23,227 nucleotides of DNA from Candidatus Hydrogenedentes bacterium CG07_land_8_20_14_0_80_42_17. Its GTDB lineage: Bacteria; UBA8481. Both the position numbers and the translations under genes were made by a program. Shown piece after piece: positions 14,245 to 22,184 of the stretch (position 1 is its first letter; the number at the start of each line of letters is the position of its first letter). The stretch is from contig PEWQ01000100.1 of NCBI GenBank assembly GCA_002780065.1, forward strand, positions 1 through 23,227, written 5' to 3'. The notes under the pieces are model-generated. The model saw only the letters and a program-made list of their open reading frames with translations. It did no database searches and was not told the DNA's origin.

Positions 14245-15627
14245 TCAAAATAACTCCGCCGCTTCCATAATGGTTTCTGACAGAGTAGGATGAGGATGAA
14301 TGGAAGAGGCAATATCAGAGATGGTTGAGCCGCAATTCATGGCTACTACAATCTCTGAAATCAGTTCGCCTGCTCCAACGCCAGTGATGCCTGCTCCCAA
14401 AATTTTTTCTGTCGCAGTATCTGCTATTATTTTTGTTAATCCGTCCGTCCTTCCCATGCTCATTGCCCGTCCCGATGCTAACCACGAAAATCTGCATATC
14501 TTCGCTGAAATATTTTCTTTTTTAACTTTTTCTTCCGTGATACCGCACCATGCAATTTCCGGGTCGGTAAAGACTACATAAGGGATAACGCTTTTTTTGT
14601 TTGGATTTTTTCCTAAAATGTTTGCAACGGCTGTTCGAGCCTCTGCGGCGGCTTTGTGCATCAACATCGGCTGACCTATTGCATCTCCTATAGCAAAAAT
14701 ATTTTTGATATTTGTTCTGTAATCGCTGTCGACTTTAATGAAACCTTTTGCGTCTGTCTCGACGCAGGCCTTTTCGAGACCAAGCTCTTTTGTTGCCGGC
14801 ACTCGCCCTACTGCCGTGAGAATAGCATCGAACTCCAAAGTTTCAGATAAACCTTTTGCATCTGTAATTTCAACTTTGAAGAAATTACCAACTTCGTGAA
14901 CGGACGTGATCCGAGTTCCTAAAATTATTTTATCAAACTTTTTTTTGAGACTGCCGGAAACATATCGAACAAGGTCTCTGTCGACTCCGAAAAGAATTTG
15001 ATCAAGCATCTCTACAAGAGTTATTCTCGAACCTAATGCTGAATAAATAGTTCCAAGTTCGAGCCCGATGTAGCCTCCGCCTATGATAAGCATTCGCTTT
15101 GGAATTGAATTTAATTCCAAAGCCGAGGTTGAATCGAGAATGTTCGTATTGGAATTAGGGAGGCTGTCAATTTTTGAGGGAAGAGATCCTGATGCAATTA
15201 TAGCTTTTGAAAAAATTCGCGTTTCTGCTGAAAAGCCGCTGCGTAAAATCTCGATTTGATCTTCAGAGACGAATCGGGCATGCCCATGAATAAATTCTAT
15301 CGAGTATTTTTTGATAAGAGATTTCAACCCGGTTCTGAGTCGCGTCACTACCTCATTCTTCCAAGTCCGCAGAGATCCTAAATCGATACTCGGAGGATTG
15401 AAAGAGATACCGTGTTCTTTTAGCGCTTCACATTCACTTAATACTTTTGCAATATGCAGGAGTGTTTTAGAAGGAATACATCCTCGATTGAGACATACTC
15501 CCCCGGGCAAAGGCGAACCGTCGAGATCTGAAGACGAATCGATCAAAGTGATCTTCAAACCTTTTTTTGCGGCTTCGAATGCGGCAGTATATCCTGCCGG
15601 TCCAGCGCCTATGATCGTTATTTGCAT
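14245..15627 (-). CDS. lpdA: dihydrolipoyl dehydrogenase
   Basis: This FAD- and NAD-dependent E3 enzyme reoxidises dihydrolipoamide in 2-oxoacid dehydrogenase complexes or the glycine cleavage system. The 460-residue protein begins with the FAD-binding IIGAGPAGYTAA and has the redox disulfide in GGVCLNRGCIPSK (Cys45, Cys50). The NAD-binding IGGGYIGLELG lies near 183-193, the second FAD motif is FAIGDAIGQPMLMHKAAAEA, and the C-terminal catalytic pair is HPHPTLSE (His446, Glu451). All expected residues are present. No dehydrogenase partner subunits are in the window, so its complex is unknown. No Shine-Dalgarno precedes the ATG; a TAAACT hexamer ends six bases upstream. It converges with hicA. 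Confidence 0.95.
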   Translation of the reverse strand: MQITIIGAGPAGYTAAFEAAKKGLKITLIDSSSDLDGSPLPGGVCLNRGCIPSKTLLHIAKVLSECEALKEHGISFNPPSIDLGSLRTWKNEVVTRLRTGLKSLIKKYSIEFIHGHARFVSEDQIEILRSGFSAETRIFSKAIIASGSLPSKIDSLPNSNTNILDSTSALELNSIPKRMLIIGGGYIGLELGTIYSALGSRITLVEMLDQILFGVDRDLVRYVSGSLKKKFDKIILGTRITSVHEVGNFFKVEITDAKGLSETLEFDAILTAVGRVPATKELGLEKACVETDAKGFIKVDSDYRTNIKNIFAIGDAIGQPMLMHKAAAEARTAVANILGKNPNKKSVIPYVVFTDPEIAWCGITEEKVKKENISAKICRFSWLASGRAMSMGRTDGLTKIIADTATEKILGAGITGVGAGELISEIVVAMNCGSTISDIASSIHPHPTLSETIMEAAELF

Positions 15628-15702
15628 TCAGCTAGTTTATGTTTTTTATTTCAACCTGCAATCTTCAACTGTCTTCACAATTAGCAGTCACTTCGTTCAG
15701 TG
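15628..15702. other. gap between rubrerythrin and lpd
   Basis: These 75 bases contain no gene. On the minus strand CACT-GAACGA-AGTG just after the rubrerythrin stop could form a 4-bp hairpin, but no T-run follows. TAAACT about 6 bases before the lpd ATG is a possible -10 for a near-leaderless lpd message, without a good -35. Confidence 0.3.
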
Positions 15703-16203
15703 TTAGTTGACTTGAATATATTTATCAGCCGCAAGGCCGCAGATTGGACATTTCTGATCAGGTTTTTTAAGTTCAATGTGCCCGCAAACAGGACAGAGAT
15801 AGATTTCTGATGCATCCAGATCTTTTCCGGCTTTAACAGCTTTTAGAGCTAATGCATAAATCTCAGCGTGTATCTTTTCCGCTTTCATAGCAAAATTGAA
15901 CATGCGTTTTGCTATATGATTCTCTTTTTCAGCTTGCTCGTGCATTGACGGATACATTTTGGTGTATTCATAAGTTTCTCCGTCGATTGCCGCCTGTAGA
16001 TTTTCTGCAGTATTTTTTACCAAACCTAGCGCCTTCAAATGACCAAGAGCATGAAGAGTTTCTGCCTCAGCGATTGTTCTGAAAAGCTTTCCGATATTTT
16101 TGAAACCTTCAGCTTCAGCCTTTTGACCGAATGCAATATATTTCCTGTTCGCCTGGCTTTCGCCTGCAAACGCTTCCTTAAGATTGTCAACGGTGTTCTT
16201 CAT
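15703..16203 (-). CDS. rbr: rubrerythrin
   Basis: Rubrerythrin is a cytoplasmic NAD(P)H-linked peroxidase, using electrons passed through rubredoxin-type partners, that protects anaerobes from hydrogen peroxide. The 166-residue protein has an N-terminal ferritin-like diiron domain with Glu15 and two E-x-x-H motifs (Glu48-His51 in EAETLH, Glu109-His112 in EKIH). A C-terminal rubredoxin-like domain carries CPVCG (137-141) and CPICG (152-156). It is somewhat shorter than the classic form of about 190 residues, with a compact first domain. GGAGGG a few bases before the ATG is a strong ribosome binding site. A perfect TTGACA upstream suggests its own promoter. It stands between pgi and lpd on the same strand. 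Confidence 0.95.
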   Translation of the reverse strand: MKNTVDNLKEAFAGESQANRKYIAFGQKAEAEGFKNIGKLFRTIAEAETLHALGHLKALGLVKNTAENLQAAIDGETYEYTKMYPSMHEQAEKENHIAKRMFNFAMKAEKIHAEIYALALKAVKAGKDLDASEIYLCPVCGHIELKKPDQKCPICGLAADKYIQVN

Positions 16204-16230
16204 AACTACCCTCCATTAATAATTTATCAA

Positions 16231-16259
16231 AGCGTACTATTTTGATTCTATTTTGTCAA
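16231..16259 (-). promoter_or_regulatory. candidate rubrerythrin promoter
   Basis: On the minus strand TTGACA (16259-16254) is followed after 17 bases by TACGCT (16236-16231). The -35 is perfect and the -10 weak (3/6). A regulator may help, but I saw no clear PerR or Fur-like palindrome. Confidence 0.4.
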
Positions 16260-16265
16260 TAGATT

Positions 16266-17918
16266 TTATTTTATCATTTTCTTATACGTGTTAATCAGCC
16301 CGTTTGTCGAAGAATCGTGGCTTTTTGATTCTTCGCTTGAGATTAGTTCTGGAAGAATCTTCTTTGCCAACTGCTTGCCTAGCTCAACGCCCCATTGGTC
16401 AAAACTGAATATGTTCCATATAACTCCCTGCACAAAAATTTTGTGCTCATACATTGCGATGAGCATTCCCAGAGTTTTTGGCGTCAGCTTTTTGAAGAGT
16501 ATTGAATTTGTAGGACGACTGCCTTCGAAAACTTTAAAAGGCAGAAGCTTTGCAATATCATCCCCGCTCTTGCCTTCCGCCTGCAGTTCTTGTCGGACTT
16601 CGCTTTCAGTCTTGCCGTTCATAAGAGCTTCGGTCTGAGCAAAAAAGTTAGAAAGCAAAATTTTGTGATGCTCTCCAATTGGGTTGTGGCTTATTGCAGG
16701 AGCGAGAAAATCGCATGGTATCATCTTTGTTCCCTGATGAATGAGTTGATAAAATGCATGCTGACCGTTTGTCCCGGGTTCTCCCCAGATTATTGGTCCG
16801 GTTTGATAATCGATTTTCTGACCGTTTCTGCCGACCGACTTTCCGTTTGACTCCATGTCTCCTTGCTGGAAGTAAGCCGGGAATCTGTGCATGTACTGGT
16901 CGTAAGGAAGAATTGCATGGCTTTCCGCTCCAAAAAAATTATTGTACCAAATTCCCAATAACGCAAGAATTACCGGAATGTTTTTGTCGAATGGCTCACG
17001 TTGAAAATGAATGTCCATTGCGTGAGCGCCTTCGAGAAGTTCCTCAAAGTTTTTGAATCCGATCGAGCAGGCGATAGAAAGTCCAATCGCCGACCAGAGC
17101 GAATAACGGCCTCCAACCCAATCCCAGAATACAAACATATTGTTTGGATCGATTCCGAATTTTTCTACTGCATTTTTATTTGTAGAGACTGCTGCGAAAT
17201 GCTTTTTTATCGCTGATACTTCATTTGCTTTTTTGAGGAACCATTCGCGCGCGGTATTCGCATTGGTCATTGTCTCTTGAGTTGTAAAGGTTTTAGATGC
17301 GATTATAAAAAGTGTTGTTTCAGGATTCAGTTCTTTCAGAGTTTCAGCTATATGAGTTCCATCGACATTTGAGACAAAATGCGATTTGATGTGCGGGTTT
17401 CTGTAAGGCTTCAGAGTTTCCGTCACCATGACAGGACCAAGATCGGAGCCGCCTATTCCGATATTGACAATGTCAGTGATTCTTTGCCCGCTGTAGCCCC
17501 TCCAACTGCCGCTAATAACCTGTTCGCTGAATACCTTCATCTTTTCTAGAACTGCATTCACTTCAATCATTACATCAATTCCGTCAATTATTACGGGCGT
17601 ATTACTTCTATTCCTCAGAGCAGTATGGAGAACAGCGCGATTTTCAGTTTCATTAATTTTCTTGCCTCTGAAAAAAGTTTTAATCGCTTCACTTAAATTA
17701 CATTCTTCAGCCAGCTCACATAAAAGTTTCATCGTTTCAAATGTAATGAGATTTTTTGAATAATCCAAAAATATATCTTCGAATCGTATCGAGAAACGTT
17801 CAAATCGTTCAGGGTCCTTTTGGAAGAGCCCGCGCATGCTCGAAATATCGATTGATTTTTTATGAGCTTCCAATGCTGACCAACTCAATGTTTTTGTTGG
17901 ATTGATTTTATCGAGCAT
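16266..17918 (-). CDS. pgi: glucose-6-phosphate isomerase
   Basis: The enzyme interconverts glucose 6-phosphate and fructose 6-phosphate in glycolysis and gluconeogenesis, and so controls supply of amino-sugar precursors for lipid A and peptidoglycan. The 550-residue protein is the long bacterial/eukaryotic type. It has the sugar-phosphate site in [15 protein letters not shown], then [12 protein letters not shown] with the catalytic Glu, [16 protein letters not shown] with the catalytic His, and the C-terminal signature [10 protein letters not shown] with the catalytic Lys. GAGGAGG seven bases before the ATG gives a very strong ribosome binding site. It starts 36 bases after rdgB and probably ends the lipid A transcript. 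No clear terminator follows. Confidence 0.97.
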   Translation of the reverse strand: MLDKINPTKTLSWSALEAHKKSIDISSMRGLFQKDPERFERFSIRFEDIFLDYSKNLITFETMKLLCELAEECNLSEAIKTFFRGKKINETENRAVLHTALRNRSNTPVIIDGIDVMIEVNAVLEKMKVFSEQVISGSWRGYSGQRITDIVNIGIGGSDLGPVMVTETLKPYRNPHIKSHFVSNVDGTHIAETLKELNPETTLFIIASKTFTTQETMTNANTAREWFLKKANEVSAIKKHFAAVSTNKNAVEKFGIDPNNMFVFWDWVGGRYSLWSAIGLSIACSIGFKNFEELLEGAHAMDIHFQREPFDKNIPVILALLGIWYNNFFGAESHAILPYDQYMHRFPAYFQQGDMESNGKSVGRNGQKIDYQTGPIIWGEPGTNGQHAFYQLIHQGTKMIPCDFLAPAISHNPIGEHHKILLSNFFAQTEALMNGKTESEVRQELQAEGKSGDDIAKLLPFKVFEGSRPTNSILFKKLTPKTLGMLIAMYEHKIFVQGVIWNIFSFDQWGVELGKQLAKKILPELISSEESKSHDSSTNGLINTYKKMIK

Positions 17919-17954
17919 AAAAATTCCTCCTCGAACTAAAATAGATAATACATC

Positions 17955-18560
17955 TCATGACCGGGAAAGTCGAGATACGTCTTCAAAGAGAGCATTCAGA
18001 GCTTTTCCGCGATGACTGCGAATTGACTTCTCTTCTTCGCTCAATTCCGCCGCAGTTTTTCCAAGCTCTTCATCAAAAAATATCGGATCGAATCCGAAAC
18101 CATTTTTACCTTTCGGTTCAAAAATTATCCTTCCGCACCATTCACCGCTTGCGGTTATTACTTCTTCGTTCGGGAATGCAATAGCCGCCGAACACCAGTA
18201 ACGAGCTTTTCTTTTTTGCGACTCTGTGATTTGACTCAGATCAGAAAGCAATCTACTGTTTCTTTCCGAATCAGTTGCTCCGTAACGTGCTGATAACGCG
18301 CCGGGAGCGCCTCCAAGAGCCTCTACCTCTATTCCAGAATCATCAGAGACAGCAGGCAAACCGCAAGCATTTGCCGCGACTTTTGCTTTGGTAATAGCAT
18401 TCTCTTCGTAACTCAAACCTTCTTCAGGATAATTCACTTTGATTTTGATTTCAGACGGAGTCAATACTTCGATATTTGGAAAAAATCTTTTTGAAATTTT
18501 TCTAAGCTCTTCCGCTTTGGATTTATTTTCGGATGCGATTATAATCTTTGTTAAATTCAT
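17955..18560 (-). CDS. rdgB: non-canonical purine NTP pyrophosphatase (RdgB/HAM1)
   Basis: The enzyme hydrolyses dITP, ITP and XTP to the monophosphate, keeping deaminated purines out of DNA and RNA. From the chosen start the protein is 201 residues. It carries the substrate-binding IIIASENKSKAEEL at the N-terminus, VSDDSGIEVEALGGAPGALSARYG in the middle, GKNGFGFDPIFF, and the C-terminal RSHRGKAL. The ATG at 18560 overlaps the lpxL stop as ATGA, the pattern used across this operon. A longer reading from 18578 adds MEERKE and is less likely, because family members begin just before the IIIAS strand. Cotranscription with lipid A genes is probably housekeeping packing rather than shared function. 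Confidence 0.95.
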   Translation of the reverse strand: MNLTKIIIASENKSKAEELRKISKRFFPNIEVLTPSEIKIKVNYPEEGLSYEENAITKAKVAANACGLPAVSDDSGIEVEALGGAPGALSARYGATDSERNSRLLSDLSQITESQKRKARYWCSAAIAFPNEEVITASGEWCGRIIFEPKGKNGFGFDPIFFDEELGKTAAELSEEEKSIRSHRGKALNALFEDVSRLSRS

Positions 18561-19414
18561 TTCTTTACGCTCTTCCATTTTTTATGAAGCCAGAAATATT
18601 GTTCCGGAAACTTCTTTACGATATTTTCAACCCTTCGATTGTATTCAGTCATGATTTCTTCTACTGAACCAATTTGAATCTCCTCTTCAAATATCGCGTT
18701 ATAAACTCCGTCGATTACAGGAGTAAAAGCCGGTACGATAGGAGCACGTGTTCTAATAGCGAGTTCTGCAAGTCCTCTAAAAGTGGAAGCGGTTTTTGAA
18801 AAGAAAGGAATGAAAAGTCCGGATCCCCCCGCATCTTGATCCGCAAGAAATCCGACACACTCATTTTTTTTCAGAGCCTTCAGGATAAGTCTGATCTGTA
18901 TTCCTCTTTTTGCAACTTGAGCTCCTTTCATGGTTCTAATTTTCATAATGTATTCGTCTACGTAAGGATTGTGAATCCTCTGATATATTGTGATATTTTT
19001 GTAGCCGTCGATACAAAGCCGGGGTGTTATTACATCGAAACAGCCGAAATGCGCTGTTGCGATTATTACACCCTTTCCACGTAACAAAGCCTTATCCAAA
19101 TGCTCCAATCCTAAAAGTTTTACTCGATCTTTGAATTCAGCATCATTCCACTTCGTAACGTTAAAAGTATCTACGATGACTTTTCCAAAATGCGAATAAC
19201 AATTTTTTGCAATCTTTATTCTCTCGGCATTATCGAGTTTTGGAAAAGCAATTTCGAGATTTTGAACTACAGTTTTCTTTCTGATTCCTAAAGCAAAAAC
19301 AAATCTGCCTAATAAACTTCCCAACCGCATTCGATTTCTTTTATTTGGTAACGAACATAACCAAATAATATTTTTCATAAAAAGATATTCAAAAAGATAT
19401 CGCAGTTTTTTCAT
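18557..19414 (-). CDS. lpxL: lipid A acyltransferase, LpxL/HtrB family
   Basis: The family adds secondary acyl chains to Kdo-lipid A (or related precursors) at the inner face of the inner membrane. From the ATG at 19414, which overlaps the lpxK stop as ATGA, the protein is 285 residues. It has a hydrophobic N-terminal anchor, the RKKTVVQNLEIAFP segment, the catalytic H-x4-D motif in TAHFGCFD (His122, Asp127), and the substrate-site region FLADQDAGGSGLFIPFF. A longer start at 19432 adds six residues. Only one such acyltransferase is in this operon. Which acyl chain and position it serves (LpxL or LpxM role) cannot be told. Confidence 0.88.
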   Translation of the reverse strand: MKKLRYLFEYLFMKNIIWLCSLPNKRNRMRLGSLLGRFVFALGIRKKTVVQNLEIAFPKLDNAERIKIAKNCYSHFGKVIVDTFNVTKWNDAEFKDRVKLLGLEHLDKALLRGKGVIIATAHFGCFDVITPRLCIDGYKNITIYQRIHNPYVDEYIMKIRTMKGAQVAKRGIQIRLILKALKKNECVGFLADQDAGGSGLFIPFFSKTASTFRGLAELAIRTRAPIVPAFTPVIDGVYNAIFEEEIQIGSVEEIMTEYNRRVENIVKKFPEQYFWLHKKWKSVKK

Positions 19415-20415
19415 AAAATTCTCGATATGCAAAAATCAATAAGTCCGGGGCAATCGATTCCGGTCTTCAATATTGCGGCAGGGAAGGGCAAAGCTCTTTT
19501 GTCGAAGCGCGCGGCATCTTTTTGAGTCATCACGACGATTGCGTCGTGACGCTCTGAAAGCACTTTTACGAGCTCAATCTCTTTTTCTGAAAATCTATGG
19601 TGATCCCGGCCTTCATATATTTCTACGATATTTGCTCCAGTCGCAGTTACCGCATTGTAAAATCGCTTCGGCTGAGCAATACCTGATAGAGCCACTACAT
19701 CTCTTCCAAGCAGAGCTATCGGCTCGACTGTTCCGGGATAAGGTTCAATCCCTTCAATAATTCGGTTGCCGTAGAAAATTTGCGCATCCGTGTATTTTTT
19801 TAATTCGGTTCCAGGTTTATTCTCTTCCTCACCGATTTCTCGAACTCGGACAATTGCATGAGCTCGTTTCAAAGCTGAAAGAGGCTCTCTCAGCCTGCCC
19901 CACGGTAATAGTCTCTGCCGCTTCGGTTTCGCATTTGCGGGATAAACAACAATATTTATATCACGGTGAACTCTTCTGTGCTGAAATCCGTCATCGAGTA
20001 TTATTACGTTCGAAATCTTTTCTGCCGCGCGGCATGCTGAAGCTCGATCCGCTCCGATTATTACGCTGACATCTTTTAGTTCGGAAAATATCTCGATCGG
20101 CTCGTCTCCGACTTCTTGAGATTTATGCGAAGAATTTAATTCGACTCCGGTCTTTGAAAGTGCCCCGCCGTAGCCTCTTGATACAACAGCAGGTTTCATT
20201 CCTCTTCGTTGCAGCGCTTTTGCAATTGCGATTACTATCGGAGTTTTTCCTGTGCCTCCGATATGAATATTTCCGACAGAGATCACAGGGCATTTTACTT
20301 TAAATATTCTTGGCGACGGTCTGAGTTTTATTCCAAGTCCGTATAGCAACGAAAGAGGAATCGCAATACCGGTCAAAATATTTGATTCGAAAAGTTTGTC
20401 TGAATTATATGTCAT
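19411..20415 (-). CDS. lpxK: tetraacyldisaccharide 4'-kinase
   Basis: LpxK phosphorylates the 4'-position of tetraacyldisaccharide-1-phosphate to make lipid IVA at the inner membrane. The 334-residue protein has a single N-terminal hydrophobic segment (about 13-30) and the Walker A motif in SVGNIHIGGTGKTP (Lys57). It also has the family's LDDGFQHRRVHRD motif near 145-157 and an MTQKDAARF segment near the C-terminus. Length is normal. The ATG overlaps the msbA stop as ATGA and its own stop overlaps lpxL, so translation is probably coupled along lpxB-msbA-lpxK-lpxL. Confidence 0.96.
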   Translation of the reverse strand: MTYNSDKLFESNILTGIAIPLSLLYGLGIKLRPSPRIFKVKCPVISVGNIHIGGTGKTPIVIAIAKALQRRGMKPAVVSRGYGGALSKTGVELNSSHKSQEVGDEPIEIFSELKDVSVIIGADRASACRAAEKISNVIILDDGFQHRRVHRDINIVVYPANAKPKRQRLLPWGRLREPLSALKRAHAIVRVREIGEEENKPGTELKKYTDAQIFYGNRIIEGIEPYPGTVEPIALLGRDVVALSGIAQPKRFYNAVTATGANIVEIYEGRDHHRFSEKEIELVKVLSERHDAIVVMTQKDAARFDKRALPFPAAILKTGIDCPGLIDFCISRIL

Positions 20416-22184
20416 GATTTGAATTGAAGTTCGTGCAGATGAGAGTAGAGTCCGCCTGCAGAAATCAGTTCGTCATGAGAACCCTGCTCTACAATTTTTC
20501 CGTTTTCCAAAACTATAATTCTGTCGGCACGCTGGACGGTCGAAAGTCTGTGCGCAATAATTATCGTTGTTCGCCCTTGAATTAGCCGTTCAATTGCGTT
20601 CTGAACCCTTTGCTCAGATTCACTATCCAGTGAACTTGTAGCTTCGTCCAGAAGAAGTATTGGAGGATCGATAAGCAGAGCTCTTGCAATTGCGATTCGT
20701 TGTTTCTCTCCGCCCGAGAGCATTGCGCCTCGCTCGCCGACAATAGTATCGATACCTTGCGGAAGCTCTGCAACAAACTCTTTCAGGTATGAGGCTTCTA
20801 TTGCTTTTTCGATCTCTTTCCGGGAGGCGCCGGGTTTTCCTAATGAAATATTTGCCGCGATTGTATCATTAAAAAGAAAGGTTTCCTGCAGGACGATTCC
20901 AATCTGCTTTCTGAGCGATGCCAGATCTAATTTGCGAATGTCAATATCATCTATGAGAATTCTGCCGAGAGTAGGATCGTAAAAGCGCGGAATCAAAGAA
21001 AGGAGTGTTGACTTTCCTGAGCCTGAAGGGCCGACGATTGCAACTGTTTGACCTTTTGGTATCAGAAGAGAAATGTTATTTAGAGCAGTCTTTCGCTCCT
21101 CTTTGGTGTCATAAGAAAACGAGACGTCTTCATATCTAAGTCCTTTAGTGAATTGGAATTTACGCGATCCGATATTTTTTACGGAAGGCTGTGTGTCTAA
21201 AATCTTATAGACTCTTTCGAGCGCCGCTCCAGCTCGGCTTCCTTCGGCGATAGCGTTTACCAAAGTTTTAACAGGTTGATAAGTTGCCATTAAAATCGCC
21301 ATGAAAGTAAAGAAACTTCCGGTCGATGTCTTTCCCTCAATTACTGCCAGTCCGCCGTAAATGATTATTGCGGCAATTGATATGGCAGTGACAAATTCCG
21401 TTATTGGAGTTGCGGCAGCAGTTGCCAGATATGCATGCTTTGCGCTTTTTAGATAAACCGAAACTAGATTAGTGAAACGGTCTTGCATCGCTGTTTCCGC
21501 GGAAAAAGATTGAATTGTTTTTATTCCCGTCGCAGTCTCATTGAAACTTGATGCGGTGTTTCCCATATTTGCCTGCATGACTCCTGCGCGCCTGTGTATC
21601 GAAGTGCCAAGCTTATTTACAATAACGACTATAAACGGTGTGACTATCAAAGATAGAATTGCTAGTTTGACATCGAATGCGAAAAGTAGTCCTACAAGAA
21701 ATATTACTTCAAACGGCCTCCTTAAAAAATCCGCCGTTAAAGTTGAAGCAAGATGTTGAACCAGCCCGAGATCATATGTCAAATTCGATATGAGTTCTCC
21801 AGTTCGGCTTTTTGAGTAGAACGAAGGCGAGAAACGGAGCAGTCGCTCATAGAGATCGATTCTCAGTTTATTCACCATGATTTCGCCGGCGAGCATCATA
21901 GAAAATCGATTGAGATAAAGCGCTATGCAGTAAAGAATTCTGGAAAAAATAAAAAAACCTACTAGCCACATTAGCATCGCAATTTTTGTATCTTGAAGCG
22001 AGATATTTATTATAGGAATTGTGAACGACACGTTTCCTGATTTTGTGACGAATATTTCGTCGATAATAGGTTTCAACGTGACGAGAGATACTCCATTAGT
22101 TACGACAACGACGATCATTGCCGCCATCGAAATGAGAATATGTTTGTAACCGGGCTTGAACCTTTTAATTGTCCGTATCAGCAT
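20412..22184 (-). CDS. msbA: lipid A export ABC transporter, MsbA type
   Basis: MsbA flips core-lipid A across the inner membrane using ATP. From the ATG at 22184 the half-transporter has 590 residues: six membrane helices in the first 320 or so, then a nucleotide-binding domain with Walker A GPSGSGKSTLL, the Q-loop in VLQETFLFND, the signature LSGGEKQRIAIARAL, Walker B ILLLDEATSSLD and the switch His in IIIAHRLSTV. The chosen start gives MLIRTIKRFKPGYKH before helix 1, overlaps the lpxB stop by 7 bases, and has GGGA 7 bases upstream. A longer start at 22211 adds nine residues. Many exporters share this fold, but its position between lpxB and lpxK makes lipid A the likely cargo. Confidence 0.9.
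   Translation of the reverse strand: MLIRTIKRFKPGYKHILISMAAMIVVVVTNGVSLVTLKPIIDEIFVTKSGNVSFTIPIINISLQDTKIAMLMWLVGFFIFSRILYCIALYLNRFSMMLAGEIMVNKLRIDLYERLLRFSPSFYSKSRTGELISNLTYDLGLVQHLASTLTADFLRRPFEVIFLVGLLFAFDVKLAILSLIVTPFIVVIVNKLGTSIHRRAGVMQANMGNTASSFNETATGIKTIQSFSAETAMQDRFTNLVSVYLKSAKHAYLATAAATPITEFVTAISIAAIIIYGGLAVIEGKTSTGSFFTFMAILMATYQPVKTLVNAIAEGSRAGAALERVYKILDTQPSVKNIGSRKFQFTKGLRYEDVSFSYDTKEERKTALNNISLLIPKGQTVAIVGPSGSGKSTLLSLIPRFYDPTLGRILIDDIDIRKLDLASLRKQIGIVLQETFLFNDTIAANISLGKPGASRKEIEKAIEASYLKEFVAELPQGIDTIVGERGAMLSGGEKQRIAIARALLIDPPILLLDEATSSLDSESEQRVQNAIERLIQGRTTIIIAHRLSTVQRADRIIVLENGKIVEQGSHDELISAGGLYSHLHELQFKS

Noticed and set aside
15685-15702. Terminator after rubrerythrin
   Set aside because: The CACT/AGTG hairpin is only 4 bp and no T-run follows on the minus strand.
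18561-18578. Longer rdgB start at 18578
   Set aside because: It would add MEERKE ahead of the conserved N-terminal strand and break the ATGA overlap pattern used by its neighbours.
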